The notes under the pieces were generated by a model. That model ran no database searches, was not told the DNA's origin, and worked only from the letters and a program-made list of their open reading frames with translations. From assembly GCF_014647835.1 (NCBI RefSeq), contig NZ_BMPY01000001.1, forward strand, positions 186,001 through 250,000: a DNA stretch of 64,000 nt, written 5' to 3'. The translations under genes and the position numbers were made by a program. Source of the stretch: Microbispora rosea subsp. aerata. GTDB lineage: Bacteria > Actinomycetota > Actinomycetes > Streptosporangiales > Streptosporangiaceae. Shown piece after piece: positions 53,476-63,507 of this stretch (position 1 is its first letter; each line of letters opens with the position of its first letter).

Positions 53476-53837
53476 CGCTCCGCCTTTTCCTTCAGATAGG
53501 CCGCGTACCGCTCTTCGGCGAGGGGGATCGCTTGGCGATACCAAGTCGTCCATTGCCCTGCCTTGTCCCCGGCGACAAGGAGGACCACGTTGCGATCCGG
53601 ATCAAAGATGAACAAGATCCTTATTTCGGTCGTCCCAGCCGAACCGGGGCGTAGTTCCTTCAGATTATGCAAGGTGGAGCCTTTAATCCGGTCCACCAGT
53701 GGCCGTCCAAGGCTCGGTCCTTCGTCCAGCAGCGCGGTGATCGCCTGACCGACCAGGATGGCGCTTGCGCGGTCGGTACGGCGAAGCTGGAGGAGCCAGT
53801 CCCGAACCTCCTCAACGATCTCCAGGCGATAGGTCAC
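53472..53837 (-). CDS. HigB/RelE-type mRNA interferase toxin
   Basis: A 121-residue protein from a GTG start. It has LEIVEEVRDWLLQLRRTD, VDRIKGSTLHNLKELRPGSA, EIRILFIFDPDRNVVLLVAG and DKAGQW, with the C-terminal basic helix ERYAAYLKEKAER. This is the phage-derived Gp49-like/HigB branch of the RelE superfamily, which cleaves mRNA on the ribosome. The strand pattern GTTEIRILFIFDPDR is a hallmark of the family. It lies immediately upstream of its antitoxin with a 4-bp overlap. Confidence 0.87.
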   Translation of the reverse strand: MTYRLEIVEEVRDWLLQLRRTDRASAILVGQAITALLDEGPSLGRPLVDRIKGSTLHNLKELRPGSAGTTEIRILFIFDPDRNVVLLVAGDKAGQWTTWYRQAIPLAEERYAAYLKEKAER

Positions 53838-53844
53838 CTAACCG

Positions 53845-53878
53845 ATAGTACTGCACTCTAAGTATGCCTGAGTACTAT
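53845..53878. promoter_or_regulatory. Operator palindrome of the toxin-antitoxin module
   Basis: ATAGTACT (53845-53852) and AGTACTAT (53871-53878) form a perfect inverted repeat with an 18-base spacer, just upstream of the toxin gene in AT-rich sequence. The position suits autoregulation by the antitoxin. Confidence 0.6.
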
Positions 53879-53901
53879 TGATCATCGCAAGATACCTGTA
53901 G

Positions 53902-54300
53902 CACAAAAGGAGGTGTGGAGCCCGTCACGCAAAAGGGAAGTGCCGCCATCCTGCAGCGTCTACAGCGGACGACATCGAGCGGGCCAAGTCCGAGCACGGC
54001 GGGCTCGGCCTCTTCCTCCGATCTCTCACCGGTCTCGACCGAGAGGCTGCGGCGAAGGCGTTCGACCAGTTCCAGGTCGGCAAGAACCTCACTGCGAGTC
54101 AGCTCCACTTCATCTCACTGATGATCGACTTCCTGGCGAAGAACGGCTTCATGGAAGTTGGCGTCCTCTATGAGTCGCCCTTCACCTCGCTGGCCCCCGG
54201 CGGTCCCGAGGATCTCTTCTCCGATCCCGAGGTCGATGCCCTCGTAGAGGTCCTCGCAGCGGTCCAAGCGAAAGCGGTGCCCCAGGAGAATGCCGCCTGA
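53902..54300 (+). pseudogene. 3' remnant of a type I restriction endonuclease HsdR gene
   Basis: A frame open after a TAG at 53899 has no start codon. It reads EHGGLGLFLRSLTGLDREAA, KAFDQFQVGKNLTASQLHFI, VGVLYESPFTSLAPGGPEDL and FSDPEVDALVEVLAAVQAKA, then a stop at 54300. This matches the C-terminal domain of EcoEI-type HsdR subunits, whose full length is about 800-1100 residues. The motor and nuclease domains are missing, so this is a decayed restriction gene beside an intact toxin-antitoxin pair. The homologous part starts near 53968. Confidence 0.72.
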
Positions 54301-54461
54301 ACTATCAGCTGAGGACGTCCGTACAGGCCCCGTGGCGTGCGCTCAGACTTCGGGGCCGGTCACCATGACCGCCTGCCGTATACAGAGGCTGTGCGGCGGG
54401 CTGGTTATTCGGCAGAGGCGGTTTTCCGCGACGGGGAAGGCGTCTGCGGAAGACTGTCCAA

Positions 54462-54497
54462 GCCCTGCCGGCCGCGAGCGGCGACGACCGGCAGGGC
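54462..54497. terminator. Hairpin between HsdR remnant and DUF6907 gene
   Basis: GCCCTGCCGG (54462-54471) and CCGGCAGGGC (54488-54497) form a perfect 10-bp stem with a 16-base loop, between convergent units. Confidence 0.45.
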
Positions 54498-54520
54498 GGC
54501 TGTTCAGGGACGTATGAGTG

Positions 54521-54859
54521 TCAGATGGGTGACGTCGGCGGGATCTCCATCACGCCGAGAGCGGCCAGGCCGATCAGATGCGTCCCGACGCTCCCCGCCT
54601 CACCGATCGTCAGCTCCACATGGGGGCGATCCTCGATCTGCAGGTGGACGCGGGGCTCGGCGTCGCCCGGCCCGAGGCTGAGGTCGATCCACATCCGCTG
54701 CGGCTGCCCGGCCAGGGGGATCGCGTTCAGCTCGACGGACCGCACCCAGGCGTTATGAATGCGCTCGCCGGGAGGCTCGTCGATGTGCGCCTCCACGCAC
54801 CACGGCGGGCACGACCGACACGGACGCCCGACCGGCGTACGGCCCAGCCGGAAAGGCAT
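54521..54859 (-). CDS. DUF6907-like small protein
   Basis: A 112-residue protein read from the ATG at 54859. The cysteine/tryptophan core CRSCPPWCVEAHIDEPPGER is followed by a beta-rich region SVELNAIPLAGQPQRMWIDL and a C-terminal helix GTHLIGLAALGVMEI. The CPxWC motif and layout match DUF6907, a frequent actinobacterial accessory protein of unknown role. The frame stays open upstream, and the start is uncertain. It is 34 bp downstream of the next small gene and probably co-transcribed with it. Confidence 0.65.
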   Translation of the reverse strand: MPFRLGRTPVGRPCRSCPPWCVEAHIDEPPGERIHNAWVRSVELNAIPLAGQPQRMWIDLSLGPGDAEPRVHLQIEDRPHVELTIGEAGSVGTHLIGLAALGVMEIPPTSPI

Positions 54860-54893
54860 GCCCCACGCGGACCCGCCGCCCCGCCCCTTCCGA

Positions 54894-55154
54894 TCACGGA
54901 AGCCGGCTCCGGCGGACGTCGTGATGCGATTTCCGATCATCGGACACCGCCACCTCGGCCAGGCTCTCTTGTTCCGCGATGGCCTGGCACAGGTCGCGCA
55001 GGTTGTCGCCGTCGACGGTACGGGACGCGCCCGCCTGCTCGGCCTCAGACGAGAACGGCCGCTCACGGCTCGCCCAGAAACGCCCGGCATCGCTCCTCAT
55101 GATCCGCCACCCGGCGAACTCCGTGCCGGGCGCGATGGCCCTATCTTGGGTCAT
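54894..55154 (-). CDS. Small hypothetical protein of the XRE-linked accessory set
   Basis: An 86-residue protein with GWRIMRSDAGRFWASRERPF, GASRTVDGDNLRDLCQAI and AEQESLAEVAVSDD. The pattern (W-x-I-x-R-S-D-x-G-R-x-W/F-A-x-R, then TVDGDxxxxL) recurs in small proteins next to XRE/DUF5753 regulators in Streptosporangiaceae. The function is unknown. It is divergent from the regulator gene, sharing a 230-bp intergenic region. Confidence 0.6.
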   Translation of the reverse strand: MTQDRAIAPGTEFAGWRIMRSDAGRFWASRERPFSSEAEQAGASRTVDGDNLRDLCQAIAEQESLAEVAVSDDRKSHHDVRRSRLP

Positions 55155-55311
55155 GGGTCAGGAACCTCGCTTCCTGATCAAGGACCCGTCCGGTCGTGGC
55201 CGCGACGGGCGGGTCCGTGCTTGTATCGCCCTCAAAGGCGACGACTTTGCTCTGCAACTCCTCTCTGTCATCATTGCTTTACTCTTCGTGTCTACTACGG
55301 CGACATCATGA

Positions 55312-55326
55312 CTCGCACAGTGCGAG
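55312..55326. promoter_or_regulatory. CTCGCAC-A-GTGCGAG inverted repeat
   Basis: A perfect 7-bp inverted repeat around one base, 59 bp upstream of the XRE regulator gene in the divergent region. It is a candidate autoregulatory operator. Confidence 0.4.
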
Positions 55327-55384
55327 ATGGCAAGGAACTGTGCACGAAATCTCTACGCGACCATGACTACCCGAGGGCTTGGTG

Positions 55385-56224
55385 ATGAGAAGTCCCACTG
55401 TGAGACACCGCCGATTGGGCCGCGAACTGCGACGGCTCAGGGAGCAGACGGGTCTCTCGCCCGAGGCGGCAGCGCACCAGCTCGGGTGGAGCCGTTCCAA
55501 GCTCAATCGCGTCGAGAACGCGCGACTGCTGCCGAGCGCGGAAGACATCGGCAACGCCTGCGATCTGTACGGCGTGGACAGTATCGGCAAGGCCGGCCTG
55601 ATCCAGCTCGGCAAGGACGCCGGCAAACGAGGCTGGTGGACCGCCTACAGCGATGTCTTCACCGGTTCTTACATCGCACTCGAGACCGAAGCGACGGCTA
55701 TCCAGAAGTGGGAGCCGATACTCGTCCCCGGCCTGCTCCAAAACGAGGACTACGCTCGTGAGATCATCAGCGCGGCGAGGCCGGAACTGACCACCGCCGA
55801 GCTGGACCGGCGCGTGGACGCGCGGATGGCCCGAAAGATCAACTTGATCGGGTCCCGCGCTCCGAAGCTCCATGCTCTCGTGGACGAGACCGTTCTTCGC
55901 CGCCATGTCGGCAAGCCCGGTGTGATGGCCCGCCAGCTTGACGACATCCTCCAAGCCGCCGCTTGGCCCAACGTCACGATCCAGGTCCTGCCGATGAAAG
56001 CCGGTGCTCATGGCGGTGTGGAAGGCGGCTTCTCCGTGCTGAGTTTCGGCGATGAAGACCCGGACGTCGGATATGTCGAAGGACCAGCAGGCGACGTGTA
56101 CGTGGAGGCGACTGATCAAGTACGCCGACTTAAGCTGACATTCGAGCGCCTCGTAGGCGTGTGCCTGTCCCCCGAGGAGTCCGTGGCGTTCATCGCCTCG
56201 GTGAGGAGTGAACATGTCCCGTGA
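55385..56224 (+). CDS. XRE-family regulator with DUF5753 domain
   Basis: A 279-residue protein. The N-terminal helix-turn-helix has RLGRELRRLREQTGLSPEAA and LGWSRSKLNRVENARLLPSA. DUF5753 follows from about residue 100, with IQKWEPILVPGLLQNEDYAR, ALVDETVLRRHVG, NVTIQVLPMKAGAHGGVEGG and FSVLSFGD. The ATG at 55385 has GAGGG upstream; in-frame TTG and GTG codons lie just before it. Its stop region contains the start of the DUF397 partner gene. Such pairs are numerous in filamentous actinomycetes and influence development and antibiotic production. Confidence 0.9.
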   Translation: MRSPTVRHRRLGRELRRLREQTGLSPEAAAHQLGWSRSKLNRVENARLLPSAEDIGNACDLYGVDSIGKAGLIQLGKDAGKRGWWTAYSDVFTGSYIALETEATAIQKWEPILVPGLLQNEDYAREIISAARPELTTAELDRRVDARMARKINLIGSRAPKLHALVDETVLRRHVGKPGVMARQLDDILQAAAWPNVTIQVLPMKAGAHGGVEGGFSVLSFGDEDPDVGYVEGPAGDVYVEATDQVRRLKLTFERLVGVCLSPEESVAFIASVRSEHVP

Positions 56225-56554
56225 TCTGTCCGGTGCCGAGTTCCGCAAGTCCAGCTTCAGCGGCGGCGGCAACGACTGCGTGGAGGTGGCGACGAACCTG
56301 CCGGGGCTGGTGGCCGTACGGGACAGCAAGGACCGCTCCGGCCCGGTCCTCACCTTCACCCCGACCGAATGGAACGCCTTCATCGCGGGCGTGAAAAACG
56401 GCGAATTCGACAACTGATCAAAGACCCGAGACCCGTCACCCCCGGCGCCGCACACGAACCGCGCCGGACCCGCCGAGCGAGGAGTTCGTGGCGTTCATCG
56501 CCGCAGCGAGGAGTGAACATGTCCCGTGATCTGTCCGGCGCCGAGTTCCGCAAG
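56174..56554. repeat. 76-bp direct repeat flanking the DUF397 gene
   Basis: Positions 56174-56249 and 56479-56554 are near-identical (about six differences). They cover the last codons of the XRE gene, the ribosome-binding site and the first 12 codons of the DUF397 gene. The spacing of 305 bp brackets the intact DUF397 gene. Confidence 0.8.
56214..56417 (+). CDS. DUF397 partner of the XRE/DUF5753 regulator
   Basis: A 67-residue protein with SGAEFRKSSFSGGGNDCVEV, LVAVRDSKDRSGPVLTF and TPTEWNAFIAGVKNGEFDN, the complete DUF397 signature. It overlaps the regulator gene by 11 bp; GGAG lies 6 bases before the ATG. DUF397 proteins act with their adjacent XRE regulator, in some cases as an antagonist or toxin/antitoxin-like partner. 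Confidence 0.9.
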   Translation: MSRDLSGAEFRKSSFSGGGNDCVEVATNLPGLVAVRDSKDRSGPVLTFTPTEWNAFIAGVKNGEFDN

Positions 56555-56599
56555 CGCCGTACACGCAACCCATGCCGGAGGCGTCCGGGACGACTGTGA
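56519..56599 (+). pseudogene. Truncated second DUF397 copy
   Basis: The frame reads MSRDLSGAEFRK as in the intact gene, then diverges to Arg-rich sequence and stops at 56599 after 26 residues. The cysteine, VRDSKD and EWNAF regions are lost. It derives from the second copy of the direct repeat. Confidence 0.6.
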
Positions 56600-56656
56600 G
56601 CACGGCGGCGTCCGGGCCAGAAGATCCCTCGTCGTGAGCCGGTAGCGTTGGTGCAC

Positions 56657-57625
56657 ATGACAGCTATCGACTCCACCACCTCGGGTGCGCACGGCATCGG
56701 CCTGGCCACGATCGCCGCGGACGGCACCGTGCTGGACACCTGGTTTCCCTCTCCGGCGCTGGGCGAGCCCCCGGCCGTGGGCACCAAGCCGATCGCGGTC
56801 GAGGAACTCGACGCGGGCATGGCCGAGCTCGTCGGCCCCGACCCCGTCCGGGGCGTCGAGGTCGTGGCCGTGCGCACCGGCATCGCCGACCTGTCGGCCC
56901 CGCCGACCGACGCGCACGACGTGTACCTGCGCCTGCACCTGCTGTCCCACCGCCTGGTCCGGCCGCGTACGGTCAACCTCGACGGGATCTTCGGGCTGCT
57001 CGCCAACGTCGTGTGGACCAACCACGGCCCGTGCAAGGTGGAGGGCTTCGAGGAGGTGCGGCTGCGCCTGCGGGCCCGGGGTCCGGTGACCGTGTACGGC
57101 GTGGACAAGTTCCCCCGGATGGTCGACTACGTGCTGCCCTCCGGGGTGCGGATCGCCGACGCCGACCGCGTACGGCTCGGCGCCCACCTGGCGAGCGGCA
57201 CGACGGTCATGCACGAGGGCTTCGTCAACTACAACGCCGGCACGCTCGGCGCCTCCATGGTGGAGGGCCGCATCTCGGCGGGTGTCATCGTGGGCGACGG
57301 GTCCGACGTGGGCGGCGGCGCCTCGATCATGGGCACGCTGTCGGGCGGCGGCAAGGAGGTCATCTCGATCGGCGAGCGGTGCCTGCTCGGGGCCAACTCC
57401 GGCGTCGGCATCTCGCTGGGCGACGACTGCGTGGTGGAGGCCGGGCTGTACGTCACGGCGGGCACCAAGGTCACGCTGCCGGACGGGGCGGTCGTGAAGG
57501 CCAGGGAGCTGTCGGGCAAGTCGGGCCTGCTGCTGCGCCGCAACTCGACGACCGGTGCGGTGGAGGCGGTGTCCCGGGACAGCAAGGGCATCGAACTGAA
57601 CGCGGCGCTGCACGCCAACGACTGA
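56657..57625 (+). CDS. dapD: 2,3,4,5-tetrahydropyridine-2,6-dicarboxylate N-succinyltransferase
   Basis: A 322-residue acyltransferase of the actinobacterial DapD type. The N-terminal half has [19 protein letters not shown] and [20 protein letters not shown]. The left-handed beta-helix spans about 170-290, with [35 protein letters not shown] and [20 protein letters not shown]. It succinylates tetrahydrodipicolinate using succinyl-CoA in lysine and meso-diaminopimelate synthesis, needed for peptidoglycan. The ATG at 56657 is preferred over upstream TTG/GTG codons. The gene is monocistronic. Confidence 0.95.
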   Translation: MTAIDSTTSGAHGIGLATIAADGTVLDTWFPSPALGEPPAVGTKPIAVEELDAGMAELVGPDPVRGVEVVAVRTGIADLSAPPTDAHDVYLRLHLLSHRLVRPRTVNLDGIFGLLANVVWTNHGPCKVEGFEEVRLRLRARGPVTVYGVDKFPRMVDYVLPSGVRIADADRVRLGAHLASGTTVMHEGFVNYNAGTLGASMVEGRISAGVIVGDGSDVGGGASIMGTLSGGGKEVISIGERCLLGANSGVGISLGDDCVVEAGLYVTAGTKVTLPDGAVVKARELSGKSGLLLRRNSTTGAVEAVSRDSKGIELNAALHAND

Positions 57626-57738
57626 GACCGGCGGCACCCGAGCGGGCCCCCTCCCCCACCCTGAGATGACCCTGAGTCTGCCCTGAACTTGGGCTTCGGC
57701 CCTGGGAACGGCGGGAGGGCGGCCCGTACGGTGGAGCC

Positions 57739-57915
57739 ATGGGACGCATTCTCCTCATCGCCGCAGCCGTCGTCGTCGGGTTTTTCCTCCTCGGGTCCGT
57801 CATCGGGCTCATTGTCGGCGTGCTGAAATGGGTTTTGATCATCGGCGCGATCGCACTGATCGTGGCGGCCGTGCTGAAGCTCACCCGGAGCGGCAGGTCG
57901 AACCACTACACCTGA
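57739..57915 (+). CDS. Small double-helix membrane protein (58 aa)
   Basis: A 58-residue protein starting MGRILLIAAAVVVGFFLLGS with GGTGGAG just upstream. Two hydrophobic segments, residues 3-29 and 31-46, are followed by a basic tail KLTRSGRSNHYT. Codon use fits its neighbours. Proteins of this size and layout are widespread hypothetical membrane proteins in actinobacteria. It is convergent with the cellulase gene across a strong terminator. Confidence 0.65.
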   Translation: MGRILLIAAAVVVGFFLLGSVIGLIVGVLKWVLIIGAIALIVAAVLKLTRSGRSNHYT

Positions 57916-57951
57916 CCGGCAGCATGGCCGGGAGAAGGGCCGGGAAAAGGG

Positions 57952-57986
57952 GCGGGCCCCGCCGCGGATGCGGCGGGGCCCGCTTT
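57952..57986. terminator. Strong bidirectional terminator
   Basis: GCGGGCCCCGCCGC and GCGGCGGGGCCCGC form a perfect 14-bp stem with loop GGAT, followed by TTT on the plus strand. It lies between the convergent small membrane protein and cellulase genes. Confidence 0.8.
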
Positions 57987-58001
57987 CACTCGCGCCTCGT
58001 G

Positions 58002-59840
58002 TTACGAGAGGGGCGGGTAGGCGTTCGCCAGGAGCTCCCGGAACTGCGCCGAGAACCAGTGACCCGAGACGGGAGCGTTCGGCAGAGCACCGGTCAGGTT
58101 GTTGCCGTTGCGCTCGTTGCCCGTGTAGGTCGGGTCGCACATGCGGTCGAAGCCCTTGCCCTCGTCGTTGTCGATGGCCGAGCTGGAGCCGTCCGACTCA
58201 CCCGGCGGCTTGATCCAGACGTAGGCGTCGATGCCCGGGGCGGGGTTCGCCTTGGGCCGCTCGCCCAGACCGGCGCCGGACTGGTTGCACCAGTTGCCGG
58301 CGTGGATCCGGCGGTCGACGCGCGACTCGTTGACGAAGGTGTTCACATCGGTGGAGGTGCTGGCCGCGGTCGGACGGTTCGGGCCACCCCAGCCGTTGCG
58401 GGAGGTGTCGATGAGCATGCCGATCGAGTTCGGGAAGCCGAGCGAGATCAGCTTGGTCCGGAACGCCTGCGCGAACGACAGCTCGTCCACGTACCAGTTC
58501 CAGTCAACCCACTTCGACTGACGCACCGTCTGGCCGTTGACCGTGGTGTTGGCGTTGAAGAACGGCTCCTGCAGCGCCGAGTAGTTGGCGGTGTTGGTGA
58601 TGAAGCCGGTCACGCTGTTGAAGCCCTTGGCGGTGCCCCGAACGGTGGACGCGAACAGCTCGGCGGACGGGCCGAAGTTCGAGTCCCAGCCGAGCCAGCC
58701 GTGGTGGCCGGCGTCGATGTAGTTGTACACGTTCGGGATCGCGCTGAACTTGTCCAGCGCGTACTGCACACCCTGGACGTACGCACCGGTGTTCTTGGCC
58801 TCGGCGCACGCGGGGATGTTGGTGTTGGTGACGAGGTTCGGCAGCGAGTCGATCTCGATGATGTTCACGATCCGCAGCTGCGAGTACTTCGGATCGGACA
58901 TGATGTCCGCGATCACGTCGATGTACTCGCTCTTGTAGCGGGCGAGACCGTTCTCGGAGATCTTCAGCTCACCGTTGGACGCGAGCGCGGAGCAGTCGCG
59001 GTTCGGCAGGTTGTAGATGACGAACTGGATGGTCAGCGGCTTGCTGCCGTTGGCCGCGTCCTGCCGCACCGCCTCGTCCAGGTGCTCACGCACGCCCATG
59101 CTGTTGTTGCCGGCCGAGCCTCCGGTGATCGCCGCGATGCGGTCGATCCAGACACCGGTCGACTCGTTGGCCACGGCGGAACCACCCGGCTCGGAGGCGG
59201 CGCTCGCCGACCAGTCCGGGTTCACGTAGCCGTCGGCTCCGTCGTACGGGTTGTCGACCCGCTGGCCGGGCTGCTGCGGGGAGGTCGACGGCGAGGGGGT
59301 CGGCGACTGCGGGACGCTCGGCGAGACCGACGGCGACGGGGACGGGGACGGCGACTGCGGGACGCTCGGCGAGACCGTCGGCGACGGGGACGGCGACTGC
59401 GGGGTGCCGTTGCAGGCGACGCCGTTGATCTTGAAGTCGGTCGGCGTCGGGTTGCTGCCGGACCACGAACCGTTGAAGCCGATGTTCGTCGAGCCGCCGG
59501 TGGGCAGGGACCTGTTCCAGTCCAGCGCCGTGGCGGTCACGGTGTTGCCCGACTGGTTCCAGGTGGCCGACCAGCCCTGGGTGACCCGCTGGCTGCTGTT
59601 CGGGAAGGTGAACGTGAGCGTCCAGCCGTTGAGCGCGTCGCCCAGGTTCTGGATGGTCAGGTTGACGGACATGCCGCCTTGCCACTCGTTGGCGCTGTAG
59701 TCGACCTTGCAGGCGACCGCGGCGTTCGCCGAAGTGGCGGTGGCGACGGCCGCCGTGGAGCCGAGCGCGAGCACGGCCGCCGCGACCAGGCCGCGGCGCA
59801 CCGCGGAGCCCACGGCTCCCGGTCGGAGGGTGGATCTCAT
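58002..59840 (-). CDS. Secreted cellulase: CBM2 plus glycoside hydrolase family 6
   Basis: A 612-residue protein from the ATG at 59840 with AGGAGG nine bases upstream. It has a signal peptide of about 41 residues ending ATSANAA. CBM2 at about 42-142 has the typical Trp/aromatic pattern (YSANEWQGGMSVNLTIQNLG, LNGWTLTFTFPNSSQRVTQG). A Pro/Ser linker of SPSPSP repeats runs to about 200. The GH6 domain follows, with GVWIDRIAAI, IIEIDSLPNLVTN (catalytic region), DAGHHGWLGWDSNFGPSAEL, DTSRNGWGGPN and YVWIKPPGESDGSS. This matches cellobiohydrolases of the Cel6B type that attack cellulose ends. An upstream CelR-type operator indicates cellobiose induction. Confidence 0.93.
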   Translation of the reverse strand: MRSTLRPGAVGSAVRRGLVAAAVLALGSTAAVATATSANAAVACKVDYSANEWQGGMSVNLTIQNLGDALNGWTLTFTFPNSSQRVTQGWSATWNQSGNTVTATALDWNRSLPTGGSTNIGFNGSWSGSNPTPTDFKINGVACNGTPQSPSPSPTVSPSVPQSPSPSPSPSVSPSVPQSPTPSPSTSPQQPGQRVDNPYDGADGYVNPDWSASAASEPGGSAVANESTGVWIDRIAAITGGSAGNNSMGVREHLDEAVRQDAANGSKPLTIQFVIYNLPNRDCSALASNGELKISENGLARYKSEYIDVIADIMSDPKYSQLRIVNIIEIDSLPNLVTNTNIPACAEAKNTGAYVQGVQYALDKFSAIPNVYNYIDAGHHGWLGWDSNFGPSAELFASTVRGTAKGFNSVTGFITNTANYSALQEPFFNANTTVNGQTVRQSKWVDWNWYVDELSFAQAFRTKLISLGFPNSIGMLIDTSRNGWGGPNRPTAASTSTDVNTFVNESRVDRRIHAGNWCNQSGAGLGERPKANPAPGIDAYVWIKPPGESDGSSSAIDNDEGKGFDRMCDPTYTGNERNGNNLTGALPNAPVSGHWFSAQFRELLANAYPPLS

Positions 59841-59873
59841 TGGGAAGGTCCTCCTGGCGATGGATTCTGCGCT

Positions 59874-59887
59874 TGGGAGCGCTCCCA
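59874..59887 (-). promoter_or_regulatory. CelR/CebR operator TGGGAGCGCTCCCA
   Basis: A perfect 14-bp palindrome 34 bp upstream of the cellulase start. The sequence is identical to the operator known for the LacI-family repressor CelR of Thermobifida fusca (CebR in Streptomyces), which releases DNA on binding cellobiose. No celR gene lies in the window. Confidence 0.88.
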
Positions 59888-61930
<2,043 letters not shown>

Positions 61931-62135
61931 GGCATTTCACTGTGGCCGTGGGGAGGGCGGCGGCCCATCGGAGATCCACCCGAGCCGTCCCTGAGGCGAC
62001 CCCTAGGGATATCCGGAGACGCCGGCGAGGGTCGTATGGAGAACGACATCGGGCCCGCGCCGCCGCGGCGGCGCGGGCCGACGTGAAACCGCTCGCCCGG
62101 CCGGTTACGGCCGCGGCGTCACCGTCTGTCACGTC

Positions 62136-62339
62136 CTACAGCGGCGTGACCTGCTCGGCCTGCGGTCCCTTGCTGCCCTGAACGGTCACGAAGCTGACCC
62201 GCTGGTTCTGGTCCAGAGTCCGGTAACCGTTCGCATTTATCGCCGAATAGTGCACGAACACGTCAGCGGTGCCGTCGTCCGGAGCGATGAAACCGAAGCC
62301 CTTTTCGGCGTTGAACCACTTGACAGTGCCTTCAGACAA
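62136..62339 (-). CDS. Cold-shock protein, CspA family
   Basis: A 67-residue protein with a single OB-fold cold-shock domain: [20 protein letters not shown] (RNP1 KGFGFI), DVFVHYSAI (RNP2) and [20 protein letters not shown]. It binds RNA and single-stranded DNA as an RNA chaperone. The start codon is TTG, with AAGGAG eight bases upstream and no ATG or GTG in a usable position. A long 5' leader (62340-62550) lacks other genes, as is common for csp mRNAs. Confidence 0.93.
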   Translation of the reverse strand: MSEGTVKWFNAEKGFGFIAPDDGTADVFVHYSAINANGYRTLDQNQRVSFVTVQGSKGPQAEQVTPL

Positions 62340-62550
62340 CTGCTTCTCCTTCTTGGAAGCCGCACCATATCCCCAGGTGAGAGATATGAGGCTGCGTAGC
62401 GGAATCGTTGCGCGACCGCGTGGGACGCTATTTATGCGCGCACGTCCGCCGCCGGGGCGACCCGGGTGCGCTTTTTACAAACCATGTTTTCAGGAATTGT
62501 CCACTGCGACACTCGCAGCCTGTACGGAGAGTACCCGCGATTACCCGAGG

Positions 62551-63507
62551 CTATGCCGGTGCGGCCATGTACCAGCGCGCGTGCCCGTCACCGCGCGTGA
62601 GCGAGTCGAGCCGCCGGGGCAGCTCCTGCCGGGAGAACGGGTCGCCGGACGCGTTGCGGATGTGGATGCCCACGGCGTACATGTCCCGCACTTCCATCAG
62701 GGTGCTGTAGCCGGGCCATTTCCGCAGGTCCGAGCCGTACGCGCGGGCGAACTCGTCCACGTCGGCCGCGGACAGGCCGAAGCGGCGCTGCCCGTGATAG
62801 GTGTGCACCAGGTCCCACTCGCGCGGGCCGACCGCCACGCCGTCCCAGTCGCACAGCACCACGTGGCCGTCCTGGCAGCGCAGCAGGTTGTCGATCCAGG
62901 CGTCGCCGTGCAGCAGCACCGGCGAGCCGGTCTCCAGGTCGCGCCAGCGCCCGGTGAGTTCCTCGATGCGGTCGCTCAGCCAGGACCGCTGGGCGGCGGT
63001 CAGCACGTCGGCCCGGTGCTCCACCGCGTGCCGCACTTCGGCGAGGGGATCGGTGAGCGTCCGCAGGCCCACCGGCGGCACCGGCTCGCGGTGCAGGGTG
63101 CGCAGCACCCGGCCGAGCTGCCGGGTCGTCGGGCGGCCCCGCGAGGGGACGTACCGCCAGAATGTGACCGCCCGGCCGTCGTACACGATCGGCTGGTCGG
63201 GGATTTCGTCGGCGAGCCGCACGGTCGGGAAGTTCCGCTCGGCGAGCCAGCGGGCGACCGCCACGACCACCGGCAGGCGGGTCAGCGCGTCCGGCGCGGT
63301 CGCGATCCGCACCACCATCTCGCCCCCGGCCTCGTCCGCGCGCAGCTTGAAGACGGCGTTGCTGCGCAGCCGCAGGAGCTGCGCGCCCCGGGCTTCCAGC
63401 CCGATCGACGCGCAGACCTCGCGCAGGATCCCGAACGCCTCCTCGGCCAGCGGCGCCAGCTCCGTCGTCTTCATGGCGGTCTCACACTTCATGGCGGGCT
63501 CAGACAC
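62551..63507 (-). CDS. APH-fold phosphotransferase
   Basis: A 318-residue protein with a kinase-like fold: LRSNAVFKLRADEAGGEMVV with the nucleotide-binding Lys/Arg region, VLLHGDAWIDNLLRCQDGHV (Brenner motif HGDxxxxN) and LCDWDGVAVGPREWDLV (DxD metal site). This is typical of the aminoglycoside-phosphotransferase superfamily, which also contains choline/homoserine-like kinases. The GTG at 63507 overlaps the previous gene's stop by 8 bp; in-frame ATGs at 63492 and 63474 are alternatives. Resistance is not implied by sequence. Its partner is the regulator encoded just upstream. Confidence 0.85.
   Translation of the reverse strand: MSEPAMKCETAMKTTELAPLAEEAFGILREVCASIGLEARGAQLLRLRSNAVFKLRADEAGGEMVVRIATAPDALTRLPVVVAVARWLAERNFPTVRLADEIPDQPIVYDGRAVTFWRYVPSRGRPTTRQLGRVLRTLHREPVPPVGLRTLTDPLAEVRHAVEHRADVLTAAQRSWLSDRIEELTGRWRDLETGSPVLLHGDAWIDNLLRCQDGHVVLCDWDGVAVGPREWDLVHTYHGQRRFGLSAADVDEFARAYGSDLRKWPGYSTLMEVRDMYAVGIHIRNASGDPFSRQELPRRLDSLTRGDGHARWYMAAPA

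Noticed and set aside
62551-63507. Antibiotic-resistance assignment for the APH-fold protein
   Set aside because: The fold is shared by many unrelated kinases and nothing in the sequence points to an aminoglycoside substrate.
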